Shown here piece by piece: positions 24,295 through 31,888 of a stretch of 64,000 nucleotides of DNA. The stretch comes from Caproicibacterium argilliputei (GTDB lineage: Bacteria; Bacillota; Clostridia; Oscillospirales; Acutalibacteraceae). The stretch lies in assembly GCF_029211325.2 (NCBI RefSeq), contig NZ_CP135996.1, forward strand, positions 1,364,001 through 1,428,000, in the 5' to 3' direction. A program made the translations under genes and the position numbers. The notes below the pieces were generated by a model. It did not search any database. It was not told the origin of the DNA and worked only from the letters and a program-made list of their open reading frames with translations. Each line of letters opens with the position of its first letter. Position 1 is the first letter of the stretch.

Positions 24295-24588
24295 ATGAAA
24301 AGAAGTTGGACGAATATAAAAGCATTTGAGCCGAAAATTCTGGCGATGAGGGCAGCAGGAAAAACGAGACAAGAAATTGCAGATGAATTAGGATTAAACA
24401 AAATTCAGATAAAGAACTGGATTAACCGACACAACAAAGAAGCAGATCGTGAAGAAGCAGGACTTTCGCCAAAGAGACGGGGGCGTAAGCCTGCCGTCAC
24501 ATTGCAAGAATACAAATACGAGAACAAACGGTTAAAAATGGAGAATGATTTGCTGCGGGATTTTCTTCACGCTGTTGGAAGGAAGTGA
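24295..24588 (+). CDS. IS3-family transposase OrfA (helix-turn-helix)
   Basis: A 97-residue protein with an N-terminal HTH (F-E-P-K-I-L-A-M-R-A-A-G-K-T-R-Q-E-I-A-D-E-L-G), a basic linker (SPKRRGRKP) and a leucine-rich C-terminal coiled coil (YENKRLKMENDLLRDFL), the usual OrfA plan for end binding and dimerisation. ATG at 24295 follows GGGAGG. Its stop overlaps the orfB start by four bases (GTGA). In IS3 elements the fused OrfAB made by -1 frameshifting is the active transposase; the orfB frame is open back to 24549, but no A6G or other standard slip site is evident there. Confidence 0.93.
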   Translation: MKRSWTNIKAFEPKILAMRAAGKTRQEIADELGLNKIQIKNWINRHNKEADREEAGLSPKRRGRKPAVTLQEYKYENKRLKMENDLLRDFLHAVGRK

Positions 24589-25442
24589 AAGCTGCCATAA
24601 AATATGAAGTAATCTATTGTCGCAGTGAGAAATATCCGGTAAGAATCATGTGCAAATTCTTTGGGGTATCGCGCAGCGGCTACTACGACTATGTAAAGCG
24701 CCGTGAATTACTGCCACGTAATACAAAACTTGCTGGACTCATAGCGGAGTGTCAGAAAAGCTGTGGTAAAACTTACGGTTACAGACGAGTTCAAATTTGG
24801 TTGGAACGTAAGAAATCTTTGCATTTCAACCCTAAAACGGTTCTCCGCATCATGAATAAATATGGTTTGCTCTCTGAAATACGTCGTCGTAAGAAGTACA
24901 AGCAAATGGGACAGCAACTTCACAAATATGAAAACGTGTTGAATCGAAACTTTGTTGCCGACAGACCTAATCAGAAATGGGTAACAGACATCTCATACAT
25001 ACACACGGCCCAAGGTGTTCTATATCTGTCTATGATTCGCGATCTCTTTGACAACAGCATTGTCGCCTACAAGACCGGAACCGAACAGACGGTAAATCTT
25101 GTTTTGAATACAATCAAACTTGCTGTGGAAAAAGAAGCGGCCGCCGGGGAGTTGCACCTCCACAGCGACCAAGGGTTTCAATACACCTCACAAGCATATT
25201 TCAACCTAACCAAAGAGTACGGCATCACACCATCTATGTCAAGACGTGGTAACTGCTATGACAATGCATTGGCTGAAAATTTCTTTTCCATTCTTAAAAC
25301 TGAATGTATTTACCGCCATAAGCTTTCCTCTTTTGATGAAGCAAGACAACTGATCGATGAATACATAGATTTCTACAACAATGAGCGCATCGAAACAAAA
25401 ACGCACCTGACACCACTTGAAAAGCGGCATCAGGTTGCGTAA
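24585..25442 (+). CDS. IS3-family transposase OrfB (DDE integrase core)
   Basis: A 285-residue rve-type integrase. The catalytic triad is complete: D135 in W-V-T-D-I-S-Y, D195 in H-S-D-Q-G-F-Q-Y, and E231 in N-A-L-A-E-N-F, with the classic 35 residues between the last two. An HTH_21 region (CQKSCGKTYGYRR) precedes the core. It begins with GTG at 24585 and shares GTGA with the orfA stop. No internal stop or frameshift is seen, so the element may still be mobile. Confidence 0.95.
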   Translation: MKAAIKYEVIYCRSEKYPVRIMCKFFGVSRSGYYDYVKRRELLPRNTKLAGLIAECQKSCGKTYGYRRVQIWLERKKSLHFNPKTVLRIMNKYGLLSEIRRRKKYKQMGQQLHKYENVLNRNFVADRPNQKWVTDISYIHTAQGVLYLSMIRDLFDNSIVAYKTGTEQTVNLVLNTIKLAVEKEAAAGELHLHSDQGFQYTSQAYFNLTKEYGITPSMSRRGNCYDNALAENFFSILKTECIYRHKLSSFDEARQLIDEYIDFYNNERIETKTHLTPLEKRHQVA

Positions 25443-25549
25443 TCTTACAATATTCTACGACAGGGCTTTTTATTCTTTGTCCATTAACTCTGGGGGCAGT
25501 TCAACCAAGCTGGGGGGCTTTTTTCATTTCAAAATGTGTTGAAATCATT

Positions 25550-25578
25550 TGACAGTTTCGCGGAGATTCTTTATAATA
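25550..25578 (+). promoter_or_regulatory. Consensus sigma-A promoter for ilvD
   Basis: TTGACA (25550-25555), 17-base spacer, TATAAT (25573-25578): perfect at both boxes. It lies 53 bases before the ilvD ATG. There is no room for a T-box or leader peptide attenuator. The gap between the IS end and ilvD holds nothing else but a short AAGC-GCTT hairpin with a T run at 25507-25524. Confidence 0.85.
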
Positions 25579-25630
25579 AATAAATATACAAAAATTTGAG
25601 CAGGGCTTGTTACAAATGGAGGGAATAGGC

Positions 25631-27280
25631 ATGAACAGTGACGCAATTAAAAAAGATGTACCGAAACGCGCGTTGTTTCACGCACTCGGTCTTACAAATG
25701 AAGAAATTGACCGACCGCTAATCGGCATCGTCAGTTCTTACAATGAAATCGTTCCGGGTCACATGAACATTGACAAAATTGTACAGGCTGTGAAGACCGG
25801 CGTTTCTATGGCGGGTGGCACACCGCTTGTCTTTCCAGCCATTGCGGTATGTGACGGCATCGCCATGGGGCACCGCGGCATGAAGTACAGCCTGGTAACC
25901 CGTGAATTGATTGCGGATTCCACCGAAGCCATGACAATTGCGCACGCGCTGGATGCTCTGGTTCTGGTGCCAAACTGCGACAAAAACGTTCCGGGGCTGC
26001 TCATGGCTGCCGCCCGGCTGAATGTCCCGGCAATCTTTGTCAGCGGCGGCCCCATGCTTGCCGGTCGGGTGCAGGGAAAGAAAACAAGCTTCTCCAGTGC
26101 CAGCGAGGCTGTGGGGCAGTTTGCCGCAGGGAAGATTTCTAAAGAAGTTTTGGATGAATACGAAGCAAACACCTGCCCGACCTGCGGCTCCTGCTCCGGT
26201 ATGTACACGGCAAACAGCATGAACTGTCTGACCGAAGCACTTGGCATGGGTCTGAAAGGAAACGGAACGGTTCCGGCTGTTTATTCTGCGCGTCTGCAGC
26301 TTGCGAAGCACGCCGGTATGCAGATTATGGAGCTGCTGAAGAAAAACATCCGCCCACGGGATATTATGACCATGGCGGCTTTCGAAAATGCGCTGACCGT
26401 GGATATGGCGCTTGGCTGCAGCACCAACAGCGCACTGCACCTGCCTGCTATCGCACACGAATGTGGGTTGGAACTGAATCTGGATGTTCTAAACCGTATC
26501 AGCGAAAAGACACCAAACCTGTGCCACTTGGCACCGGCCGGTCACACATACATTGAAGACCTGAACGAAGCCGGCGGCGTTTACGCTGTCATGAAGGAAC
26601 TGGCAGACACCGGCCTGCTGCATACAGACTGTATGACCTGCACGGGCAAATCTGTGGCGGAGAATATTGCTGACAGCATCAACAAGAATCCAGAGGTCAT
26701 TCGTACCATGGACAATCCGTACAGCAAAACCGGCGGCATTGCGGTTCTGCACGGAAATTTGGCACCGGACGGCTGCGTGGTCAAGCGTAGTGCGGTTGCG
26801 CCGAATATGCTTAAACACCGCGGCCCGGCTCATGTCTTTGACAGTGAAGAGGATGCCATGCGGGCAATCCTCGGCGGCGGTATTCAGGCCGGTGAAGTCA
26901 TTGTCATTCGCTACGAAGGGCCGAAGGGTGGCCCCGGTATGCGCGAAATGCTGAACCCGACCTCCGCCATTATGGGCAGCGGCCTTGGCGAAAGTGTGGC
27001 GCTCATTACCGACGGACGCTTCAGCGGCGCAACGCGCGGTGCAGCCATTGGCCATATTTCTCCGGAAGCGGCAGTGGGCGGGCCGATTGCCTTGGTGCAG
27101 GATGGCGATATGATTGAGATTGATATTCCCGACCACTCCATCCGTGTGGATTTGACGGACGAGCAGTTGGAACAGCGCCGTGCCGCCTGGACACCGAAAA
27201 AGCAGAATGTAACCGGCTACCTTGCCCGCTATGCGGCGCTGGTGACTTCCGGCAGCAAAGGTGCTGTGCTTTCTCTGTAA
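25631..27280 (+). CDS. ilvD: Dihydroxy-acid dehydratase
   Basis: Iron-sulfur dehydratase of valine, leucine and isoleucine synthesis (dihydroxy acid to 2-keto acid). The 549-residue protein is full length. Cluster and active-site segments are P-N-C-D-K-N (C116, D117, K118) and C-P-T-C-G-S-C-S-G (C182, C185, C188). In the early loop [10 protein letters not shown] has glycine where [2Fe-2S] type enzymes have a third cysteine, so a [4Fe-4S] oxygen-sensitive enzyme is likely, fitting an anaerobe. The start ATG at 25631 lies behind GGAGGG. No other ilv gene is adjacent; a TetR-type gene follows 47 bases later. Confidence 0.97.
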   Translation: MNSDAIKKDVPKRALFHALGLTNEEIDRPLIGIVSSYNEIVPGHMNIDKIVQAVKTGVSMAGGTPLVFPAIAVCDGIAMGHRGMKYSLVTRELIADSTEAMTIAHALDALVLVPNCDKNVPGLLMAAARLNVPAIFVSGGPMLAGRVQGKKTSFSSASEAVGQFAAGKISKEVLDEYEANTCPTCGSCSGMYTANSMNCLTEALGMGLKGNGTVPAVYSARLQLAKHAGMQIMELLKKNIRPRDIMTMAAFENALTVDMALGCSTNSALHLPAIAHECGLELNLDVLNRISEKTPNLCHLAPAGHTYIEDLNEAGGVYAVMKELADTGLLHTDCMTCTGKSVAENIADSINKNPEVIRTMDNPYSKTGGIAVLHGNLAPDGCVVKRSAVAPNMLKHRGPAHVFDSEEDAMRAILGGGIQAGEVIVIRYEGPKGGPGMREMLNPTSAIMGSGLGESVALITDGRFSGATRGAAIGHISPEAAVGGPIALVQDGDMIEIDIPDHSIRVDLTDEQLEQRRAAWTPKKQNVTGYLARYAALVTSGSKGAVLSL

Positions 27281-27327
27281 TTGAAAGCAGCTGAAAATCG
27301 GCACAGCAGCAAAGAAGGGAAATCGGA

Positions 27328-27897
27328 ATGGCGGATTCAAACATCACCAAAAAGGCCCTTGCAGATGCCATGAAATCGCTTATGAGGGAAAAACCCTTTT
27401 CCAAAATCAGCATCAGCGATATTTGTGCACGCTGTTCGATGAACCGGCAGAGTTTTTACTACCATTTTCGGGATAAATACGACTTGGTAAACTGGATTTT
27501 CTATACAGAGCTGATTGAGCATCTGTGTGAGCACGCCCCCACCAGCGGCTGGAATCTGCTTCTGGAGGTTTGCAATTATTTCTATGCCAACCGGTCCTTT
27601 TATGTGAATGCACTGCAGGTGACCGGTCAAAACTCCTTTACGGACTACTTTGCAGATGTGATGCACGCAATTGTACAGCCGTATTTTGAAGAAATTTTCA
27701 CGGAAGACGAAGAACATATGGATTTCTATGTTCAACTGTTTATCGATGCCTGCAAAACGGGAATCTGCAGATGGCTGACTGATCAAGCGGATATCACGCC
27801 GGAAAAGTTCGTCCGTCTGGTGCACCATGCGGTGGTGTGCGCAGCACACTGCGTGATAACAGATGAGCAAAGCGGAAAAGAATCCGAAGAAAAATGA
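27328..27897 (+). CDS. TetR-family regulator, DhaS-like
   Basis: A 189-residue TetR-type protein. The HTH (residues about 8-50) reads T-K-K-A-L-A-D-A-M-K-S-L-M, F-S-K-I-S-I-S-D-I-C-A-R-C-S-M-N-R-Q-S-F-Y-Y-H-F-R-D-K-Y-D-L-V-N-W, which is the pattern of DhaS-type and TetR_C_8 proteins of Firmicutes. The C-terminal part (DVMHAIVQPYFEEIF...) is ligand-binding. No dihydroxyacetone kinase is near, so the DhaS name is only a family label. Start ATG behind AAGAAGGGAA. Co-oriented with ilvD and possibly co-transcribed; a terminator follows. Confidence 0.85.
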   Translation: MADSNITKKALADAMKSLMREKPFSKISISDICARCSMNRQSFYYHFRDKYDLVNWIFYTELIEHLCEHAPTSGWNLLLEVCNYFYANRSFYVNALQVTGQNSFTDYFADVMHAIVQPYFEEIFTEDEEHMDFYVQLFIDACKTGICRWLTDQADITPEKFVRLVHHAVVCAAHCVITDEQSGKESEEK

Positions 27898-27898
27898 G

Positions 27899-27946
27899 AG
27901 CACCGTTCTGTCGACAGAAAAATGCCGGCGGAACGGTGCTTTTTAC
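27899..27946 (+). terminator. Bidirectional terminator between the TetR gene and the pyrophosphatase-like gene
   Basis: AGCACCGTTC ... GAACGGTGCT with a T run on the plus side and an A-rich flank on the left. It serves two convergent genes; the minus-strand gene ends at 27943, inside the right arm's T tract. Confidence 0.75.
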
Positions 27947-28320
27947 AACATCAAAACGGTTGTGTCAAAATACTGCTCTATAAACGCAGTTTGTTCCCGA
28001 ATGGTTTCCGGCGTCCAATGGGTGTGAAACGGTACGACAACCCACTTGTCTTCCATATCATTCTTTCGGTGAATCACGGCAATGAGCTCGCCGGTAAAGT
28101 ATTTTACCGGTTTGGTTACACCGAGAACGTATGCATCCTGCTCTTCGCCGTCTGAGGCGGGGATGCCGGGAATATAGCCATAGTTGACCGGATATCTTGT
28201 TTTTGGAAAGTCCGGGTGTGTGCTGCCCAGCAGCCGGTCAATGATCACCGTGACAGGATGCCTGTACGGAAAATGGTTGTCTGTTTTTGCATCCTGCTTG
28301 CGTCGACTTGTTGGTTTCAT
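27943..28320 (-). CDS. Inorganic pyrophosphatase-like short protein
   Basis: A 125-residue protein with the soluble family I pyrophosphatase core: V-T-V-I-I-D-R-x-L-G-S-x-H-P, Y-P-V-N-Y-G-Y-I-P-G, and D-G-E-E-Q-D-A-Y-V-L-G, the acidic metal-binding loop, then P-V-K-Y-F-T-G-E-L-I-A-V-I-H-R and D-K-W-V-V-V-P. It is shorter than typical bacterial PPases (about 170-180 residues). Proteins of this length are known in clostridia, and some may act on other phosphoanhydrides, so pyrophosphatase activity is inferred. The 5' half begins with a basic, non-conserved tail. Confidence 0.8.
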   Translation of the reverse strand: MKPTSRRKQDAKTDNHFPYRHPVTVIIDRLLGSTHPDFPKTRYPVNYGYIPGIPASDGEEQDAYVLGVTKPVKYFTGELIAVIHRKNDMEDKWVVVPFHTHWTPETIREQTAFIEQYFDTTVLML

Positions 28321-28433
28321 AACGGATACCTCTGCTTGTCCAGAATATTACAAAATCATACACAGAACCTATGTTATGATAATACAAAATACTCGTACTT
28401 ACAAGCAAAACCAGTTTTATGGTTTGCGAGACT

Positions 28434-28461
28434 TTGCAGCTTGGAAGAAATGTGGTATACT
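28434..28461 (+). promoter_or_regulatory. Sigma-A-type promoter for the VanZ-fusion gene
   Basis: TTGCAG (28434-28439), 16-base spacer, TATACT (28456-28461), about 42 bases before the 19-codon ORF and 98 before the VanZ ATG. Confidence 0.5.
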
Positions 28462-28502
28462 ATGACCATTCTTGTCGACTTTGAAATGGGGTAGGAATAC
28501 CG

Positions 28503-28562
28503 ATGTCTTTTGACCCGAGCTTCGGCAGCACCGTGTTCCGAAAAGGCGGTGGCCGCGCATGA
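28503..28562 (+). CDS. Possible 19-residue leader ORF upstream of the VanZ-fusion gene
   Basis: ATG at 28503 with a GGGGTAGG site seven bases upstream opens a 19-codon frame, MSFDPSFGSTVFRKGGGRA, that ends in TGA at 28560-28562 and shares ATGA with the start of the next gene. The layout suggests translational coupling or a small leader peptide. There is no homology support, so it could also be a chance frame. Confidence 0.35.
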   Translation: MSFDPSFGSTVFRKGGGRA

Positions 28563-30076
28563 AACAGACCGGTCTGCGGGTGCGCCAATGGCTTTGCTTT
28601 TTTCTTGCTGTTGGCTGTATGGTTTGTATCTATGCTTTTTCCGCACAAAGTGGGAAAGCAAGCGATGCAATCAGTATACCTGTGGCGCATTGGCTGCAGC
28701 AAAATCTGCATCTGGCATTTTCTGACACACAGATGAACCACTTCGTCCGTAAGGCAGCACATTTCGGTATTTATTTCTTACTGGCGGCGTTTTTCGGGGG
28801 CTGGATTTCCGGCTTTCAGTGGTCCTCTGCGGTATGGGTAACGATCTGTGTCGGCTTCTGTGCGCTTTATGCGGCAGGCGATGAATTTCACCAGTCGTTT
28901 TCCACACAGCGGACGCCTTCTCTGCGCGATGTGTTGCTGGATATGGTCGGGGCTTTGCTCGGGGCGCTTTTCACCTTGCTGCTGCTGCATATTTTTTATC
29001 ATTTTCATGGTAAAAAGGGAGGCGCATCCATGATTTGCCCGAACTGTGGCTTCGACAATCCAACAGATGTAATCTGCTGTGTGAAATGCGGCGAACCGCT
29101 GGTTGACAGTCAGGCACTGTTTTCTCCAGACGGCACAAAAATTGATTTGAGTGAGCCGGATATTTACGAACCTTATGAAGATGAGGAAGCTGATGTACCG
29201 GAGCATAAGTCCCGTGCACCTTTGGTTATCCTGATTCTTTTCCTCAGTCTGCTGGCGGTGGCTGCCGGATTGTCGCTGGCATGGTATCAAGAAAAAGGGG
29301 AGTGGCCATGGCAGCAGTTCCTTACGGGAACCGCTTCGGTGCAGTCCGCAGAAGAAAACTCCTCGTTGCCGCCTTTAAAACCGCAGCGTGTCACGCGCAC
29401 ATATTCTGCGGCAGATTTAGCTTCCGCTGTCCAGGAAAGTGGATTTCAGGCGTTTGCGGTTTCCGAAACGGAAATCAGTGAGATTAAGGTGGACTCCCAA
29501 ACCTTTGATGACGCTACTTTGGTGCAGTTTACCGTAAAAAAAGCGATGGCGGTTCTGCATATGCAGATTCGTTTTCCGGAAGAAACGTCGGCGTCTTCTG
29601 TTGCGTCCACAGCGCAGTCGGCGGCAGTTTCCTCGGCGGCAAAGCAGGAAAAACCAATTGTCACGTCCTGGGGTGTGGACACTTGGAACCTGACCGGCAC
29701 TTGGAATGATGCAGGCGGCAATACGCTGGTGATCACTTCCTGCAGCGGGGGCAGTATGAACGCTTATTACATTCCTGCAGGCAAAACCGACAGCCGGCAG
29801 GTCACCGGCTCCATCTCGGAAACGGGGGATATTTCGCTTCTGAGCAGCAAAGCGCAGATTAACGGTCGATTCTCGCCGAACGGCACGGGTCTGTTGTCTG
29901 TTACGTTGGATGGAAGCAAGACGCAGACACAGGAGTTTGTTATGTTGTCTACTGCTTTGGCGAGTATTCCCAGCCCTTCTTCTGCGGCATCAGCAGATTC
30001 CTCGGCGGTACCGTCGCAGATCATTCCAACGGCATCAGCCGATTCTGTGACTTCTGATGCCGCGCAGAATCCATAG
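28559..30076 (+). CDS. VanZ-like membrane domain fused to a zinc-ribbon, single-pass exported region
   Basis: A 505-residue composite. Residues 1-150 are VanZ-like: four hydrophobic segments with V-R-K-A-A-H-F-G-I-Y and D-E-F-H-Q-S-F-x-x-x-R-x-P-S-L-R-D-V-L-L-D, the VanZ hallmark. At residue 158 a zinc ribbon begins (MICPNCGFDNPTDVICCVKCG, cysteines C160, C163, C174, C177), then an acidic linker, a transmembrane helix (about 222-242) and a S/A/T-rich exported region with a W-N-L-T-G-T-W-N-D-A-G-G domain. A strong AAGGGAGG site sits seven bases before the internal ATG at 29030, so a second, shorter protein may be made. VanZ domains are tied to teicoplanin resistance but the family is broader; no function is claimed. 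Confidence 0.85.
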   Translation: MKQTGLRVRQWLCFFLAVGCMVCIYAFSAQSGKASDAISIPVAHWLQQNLHLAFSDTQMNHFVRKAAHFGIYFLLAAFFGGWISGFQWSSAVWVTICVGFCALYAAGDEFHQSFSTQRTPSLRDVLLDMVGALLGALFTLLLLHIFYHFHGKKGGASMICPNCGFDNPTDVICCVKCGEPLVDSQALFSPDGTKIDLSEPDIYEPYEDEEADVPEHKSRAPLVILILFLSLLAVAAGLSLAWYQEKGEWPWQQFLTGTASVQSAEENSSLPPLKPQRVTRTYSAADLASAVQESGFQAFAVSETEISEIKVDSQTFDDATLVQFTVKKAMAVLHMQIRFPEETSASSVASTAQSAAVSSAAKQEKPIVTSWGVDTWNLTGTWNDAGGNTLVITSCSGGSMNAYYIPAGKTDSRQVTGSISETGDISLLSSKAQINGRFSPNGTGLLSVTLDGSKTQTQEFVMLSTALASIPSPSSAASADSSAVPSQIIPTASADSVTSDAAQNP

Positions 30077-30102
30077 GACTTTTCATGGAAAGCAGGCGGT
30101 AC

Positions 30103-30131
30103 TTGACAGTGCCGCTTTTTGCCGCTATAAT
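30103..30131 (+). promoter_or_regulatory. Consensus promoter of the fatty acid synthesis operon
   Basis: TTGACA (30103-30108), 17-base spacer, TATAAT (30126-30131), perfect at both boxes. Its -10 overlaps the left arm of the palindrome at 30129-30155. Confidence 0.85.
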
Positions 30132-30155
30132 ACTTAATTAGCTTAACTAAGTATT
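30129..30155 (+). promoter_or_regulatory. Probable FabT/MarR operator
   Basis: A 27-base near-palindrome, AATACTTAATTAG (left half) with CTAAGTATT (right arm), overlapping the -10 and the expected start of transcription and 36 bases before the proposed start of the MarR-type gene. The placement fits autorepression of the operon. It does not equal the streptococcal FabT box that I know, so the family link is by position. Confidence 0.7.
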
Positions 30156-30190
30156 TGATGTCTGTCGCGGACTGAAAGAAGGGATCATGC

Positions 30191-30655
30191 ATTACACCAC
30201 TGGAAACCGAGCTGAACGATTTGCTGACGCTGGCTTATCGCTCAGTCGAAGAAATTGAAGAAGATATGCTGAAAAGCAGCCAGGGACTGAATCTTTCCAT
30301 TTCGGAAATGCACTTGCTGCAGGCGGTGGAAGACACCGGCTCGGACTGCACCATCAGCTCCCTTTCCGCGAACCAGCGGGTCAGTCTGCCCAGTGTGACA
30401 GCAGCTGTAAACAAATTGGCGCGAAAGGGTTATGTAGAAAAGGAAAGGTCCCCACAGGATGGGCGGGTTGTGCACGTTACCCTGACACGTGCAGGGCAAA
30501 AAGCCACTACTGCGCATCGCTACTTTCATACGCGCATGGTTCGCTCGGTCAGCCATGCGCTAAATGCAGAGGAGCAGGAAGCCATGTTGAAGGGGGTTCG
30601 CAAACTCAACCAATTTTTTGCAGACAAATTACATCGGAAAGAGGGAAAGTTTTGA
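30191..30655 (+). CDS. MarR-family regulator of fatty acid synthesis (FabT-like)
   Basis: A MarR-type winged-helix regulator. Core signs are S-I-S-E-M-H-L-L-Q-A-V, V-S-L-P-S-V-T-A-A-V-N-K-L-A-R-K-G-Y-V-E-K, and the wing S-P-Q-D-G-R-V-V-H-V. It leads the fabH-to-accA operon, as FabT does in streptococci, so it probably senses acyl-ACP. The start is odd: no ATG or GTG is in frame near the family's usual N-terminus. An ATT at 30191 lies seven bases after AGAAGGG and gives I-T-P-L-E-T-E-L-N-D-L-L, about the usual first helix. A TTG at 30221 is the alternative, with a poor ribosome site and a shortened helix 1. Its stop overlaps the fabH TTG start. Confidence 0.88.
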   Translation: MTPLETELNDLLTLAYRSVEEIEEDMLKSSQGLNLSISEMHLLQAVEDTGSDCTISSLSANQRVSLPSVTAAVNKLARKGYVEKERSPQDGRVVHVTLTRAGQKATTAHRYFHTRMVRSVSHALNAEEQEAMLKGVRKLNQFFADKLHRKEGKF

Positions 30656-31644
30656 GTTTTACAATACTGGGTACAGGCAGCGCTTTACCGAAACGCACAG
30701 TCAGCAATGAGAATTTATCTGAATTTTTGGATACCAGCGATGAATGGATTCGCACGCGCACAGGAATTCATACCCGCCACGTGCTGACCTCGGAAACCGT
30801 GACGGAGCTGACCGTACAGGCAGCGCGAAAAGCATTGGAAATGGCAGAAACAGAGCCGCAGCAACTGGACTGCATTATCTGCCCGACGGCAGTCGGAGAC
30901 TGGATTTCACCCAGCCAGGCCTGCGTGATTCAGAAGGAACTGGGGGCTTCTTGCCCGGCTTTTGATATAAACGCGGCGTGCAGCGGCTTCCTGTACGGAC
31001 TGGATGCGGCAGACGGATGGTTTGCCAGAAAGAAGGCAAAGCGGATTCTGGTGGTCGCGGTCGAAGGAATCAGCCGACTTTTAAACTGGGAGGATCGCTC
31101 TACCTGCGTTTTGTTCGGTGATGGTGCGGGGGCGGTTGTCCTTGGGGAGGGCGATGCCTTAAAATATATTCAGCTGACCGCAGAAGGCTCTATGGCTATC
31201 CATGTGCCCGGCCCGATGGGCAGCAGCCCTTATCGGGTGCAGGAAAGGGAAACACCCCCCGGACTGCGTATGGACGGAAAAGAAGTTTACCGCTTCGCGG
31301 TGCATGCTATTTGCAGCGGTTTGGAACAGGCAAGCAAAGCAACGGGAATCCCGCTTGCAGAAGTTGACCATTTTCTGCTGCATCAAGCCAATCAGCGGAT
31401 TTTGGACGCAGCTGCAAAAAAGCTGGAGCTGCCGCATGAAAAAATTCCGACCACCATCGCACAGACCGCCAATACTTCCGCAGCCAGTGTTCCGATTTTA
31501 CTGGATCAAGAAGTTCGCGCCGGGCATCTGCAGCCGGGAAAAATCCTGATGCTTTGCGCATTCGGCTCTGGTTTAACCAGCGGCACAGCGGTTCTCCGCT
31601 GGGAACAGAATTACAAACCAACTGATAGAGACAAAGGAGTTTGA
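30652..31644 (+). CDS. fabH: 3-oxoacyl-ACP synthase III
   Basis: Starts fatty acid chains by joining an acyl-CoA to malonyl-ACP. The 330-residue protein has the complete triad: C110 in D-I-N-A-A-C-S-G-F, H244 in H-Q-A-N-Q-R-I-L, and N274 in Q-T-A-N-T-S-A-A-S-V-P. It starts at a TTG (30652) that overlaps the upstream stop codon by four bases (TTGA), behind GAGGGAAAG, so it is translationally coupled to the regulator. Confidence 0.97.
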   Translation: MSFTILGTGSALPKRTVSNENLSEFLDTSDEWIRTRTGIHTRHVLTSETVTELTVQAARKALEMAETEPQQLDCIICPTAVGDWISPSQACVIQKELGASCPAFDINAACSGFLYGLDAADGWFARKKAKRILVVAVEGISRLLNWEDRSTCVLFGDGAGAVVLGEGDALKYIQLTAEGSMAIHVPGPMGSSPYRVQERETPPGLRMDGKEVYRFAVHAICSGLEQASKATGIPLAEVDHFLLHQANQRILDAAAKKLELPHEKIPTTIAQTANTSAASVPILLDQEVRAGHLQPGKILMLCAFGSGLTSGTAVLRWEQNYKPTDRDKGV

Positions 31645-31648
31645 TAAA

Positions 31649-31885
31649 ATGAATCATACAGAAATCCTGAAAAAACTCGAGAAAATCTTTCGTGAATATA
31701 AAGACGACCTGAAGCCCGGTGAATTGAAGCCGGAAACCACCTTTGAGGAACTGGACTTTGACTCTCTGGATGTGGTCGATTTGATGATGTCCTGTGAAGA
31801 CGAGTTTGGTGTTCAGATTCCGGAGGACGCACAGTTGACAACGGTTCAGGATCTGCTGAACTTGCTTGAGAAAACGGAGGCGTAA
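31649..31885 (+). CDS. acpP: Acyl carrier protein
   Basis: A 78-residue carrier that holds growing acyl chains. The phosphopantetheine site is S39 in the D-F-D-S-L-D-V-V-D-L-M-M motif; helix 2 and helix 3 follow in the normal spacing. It is acidic, as expected. It lies four bases after fabH, with AAAGGAG upstream, and just before fabK. Confidence 0.95.
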   Translation: MNHTEILKKLEKIFREYKDDLKPGELKPETTFEELDFDSLDVVDLMMSCEDEFGVQIPEDAQLTTVQDLLNLLEKTEA

Positions 31886-31888
31886 ATC

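Larger units (their letters stand above)
24212..25506 (+). mobile_element. IS3-family insertion sequence, apparently intact
   Basis: About 1.3 kb. Fourteen-base terminal inverted repeats: GGTTGAACTGCCCC at the left end (24212-24225), and its exact complement within GGGGGCAGTTCAACC at the right (25492-25506); if only the TG...CA ends are counted the element is 24215-25503. It carries an HTH orfA and a DDE orfB in the -1 frame, the IS3 arrangement. No target-site duplication is visible. It stands alone in an AT-rich islet between a lipoprotein gene and ilvD, and neither end disrupts a recognisable gene. Confidence 0.9.

Noticed and set aside
25718..26458. A 246-codon frame antisense to ilvD
   Set aside because: Antisense shadow with His/Cys/Arg-rich composition and no ribosome site.
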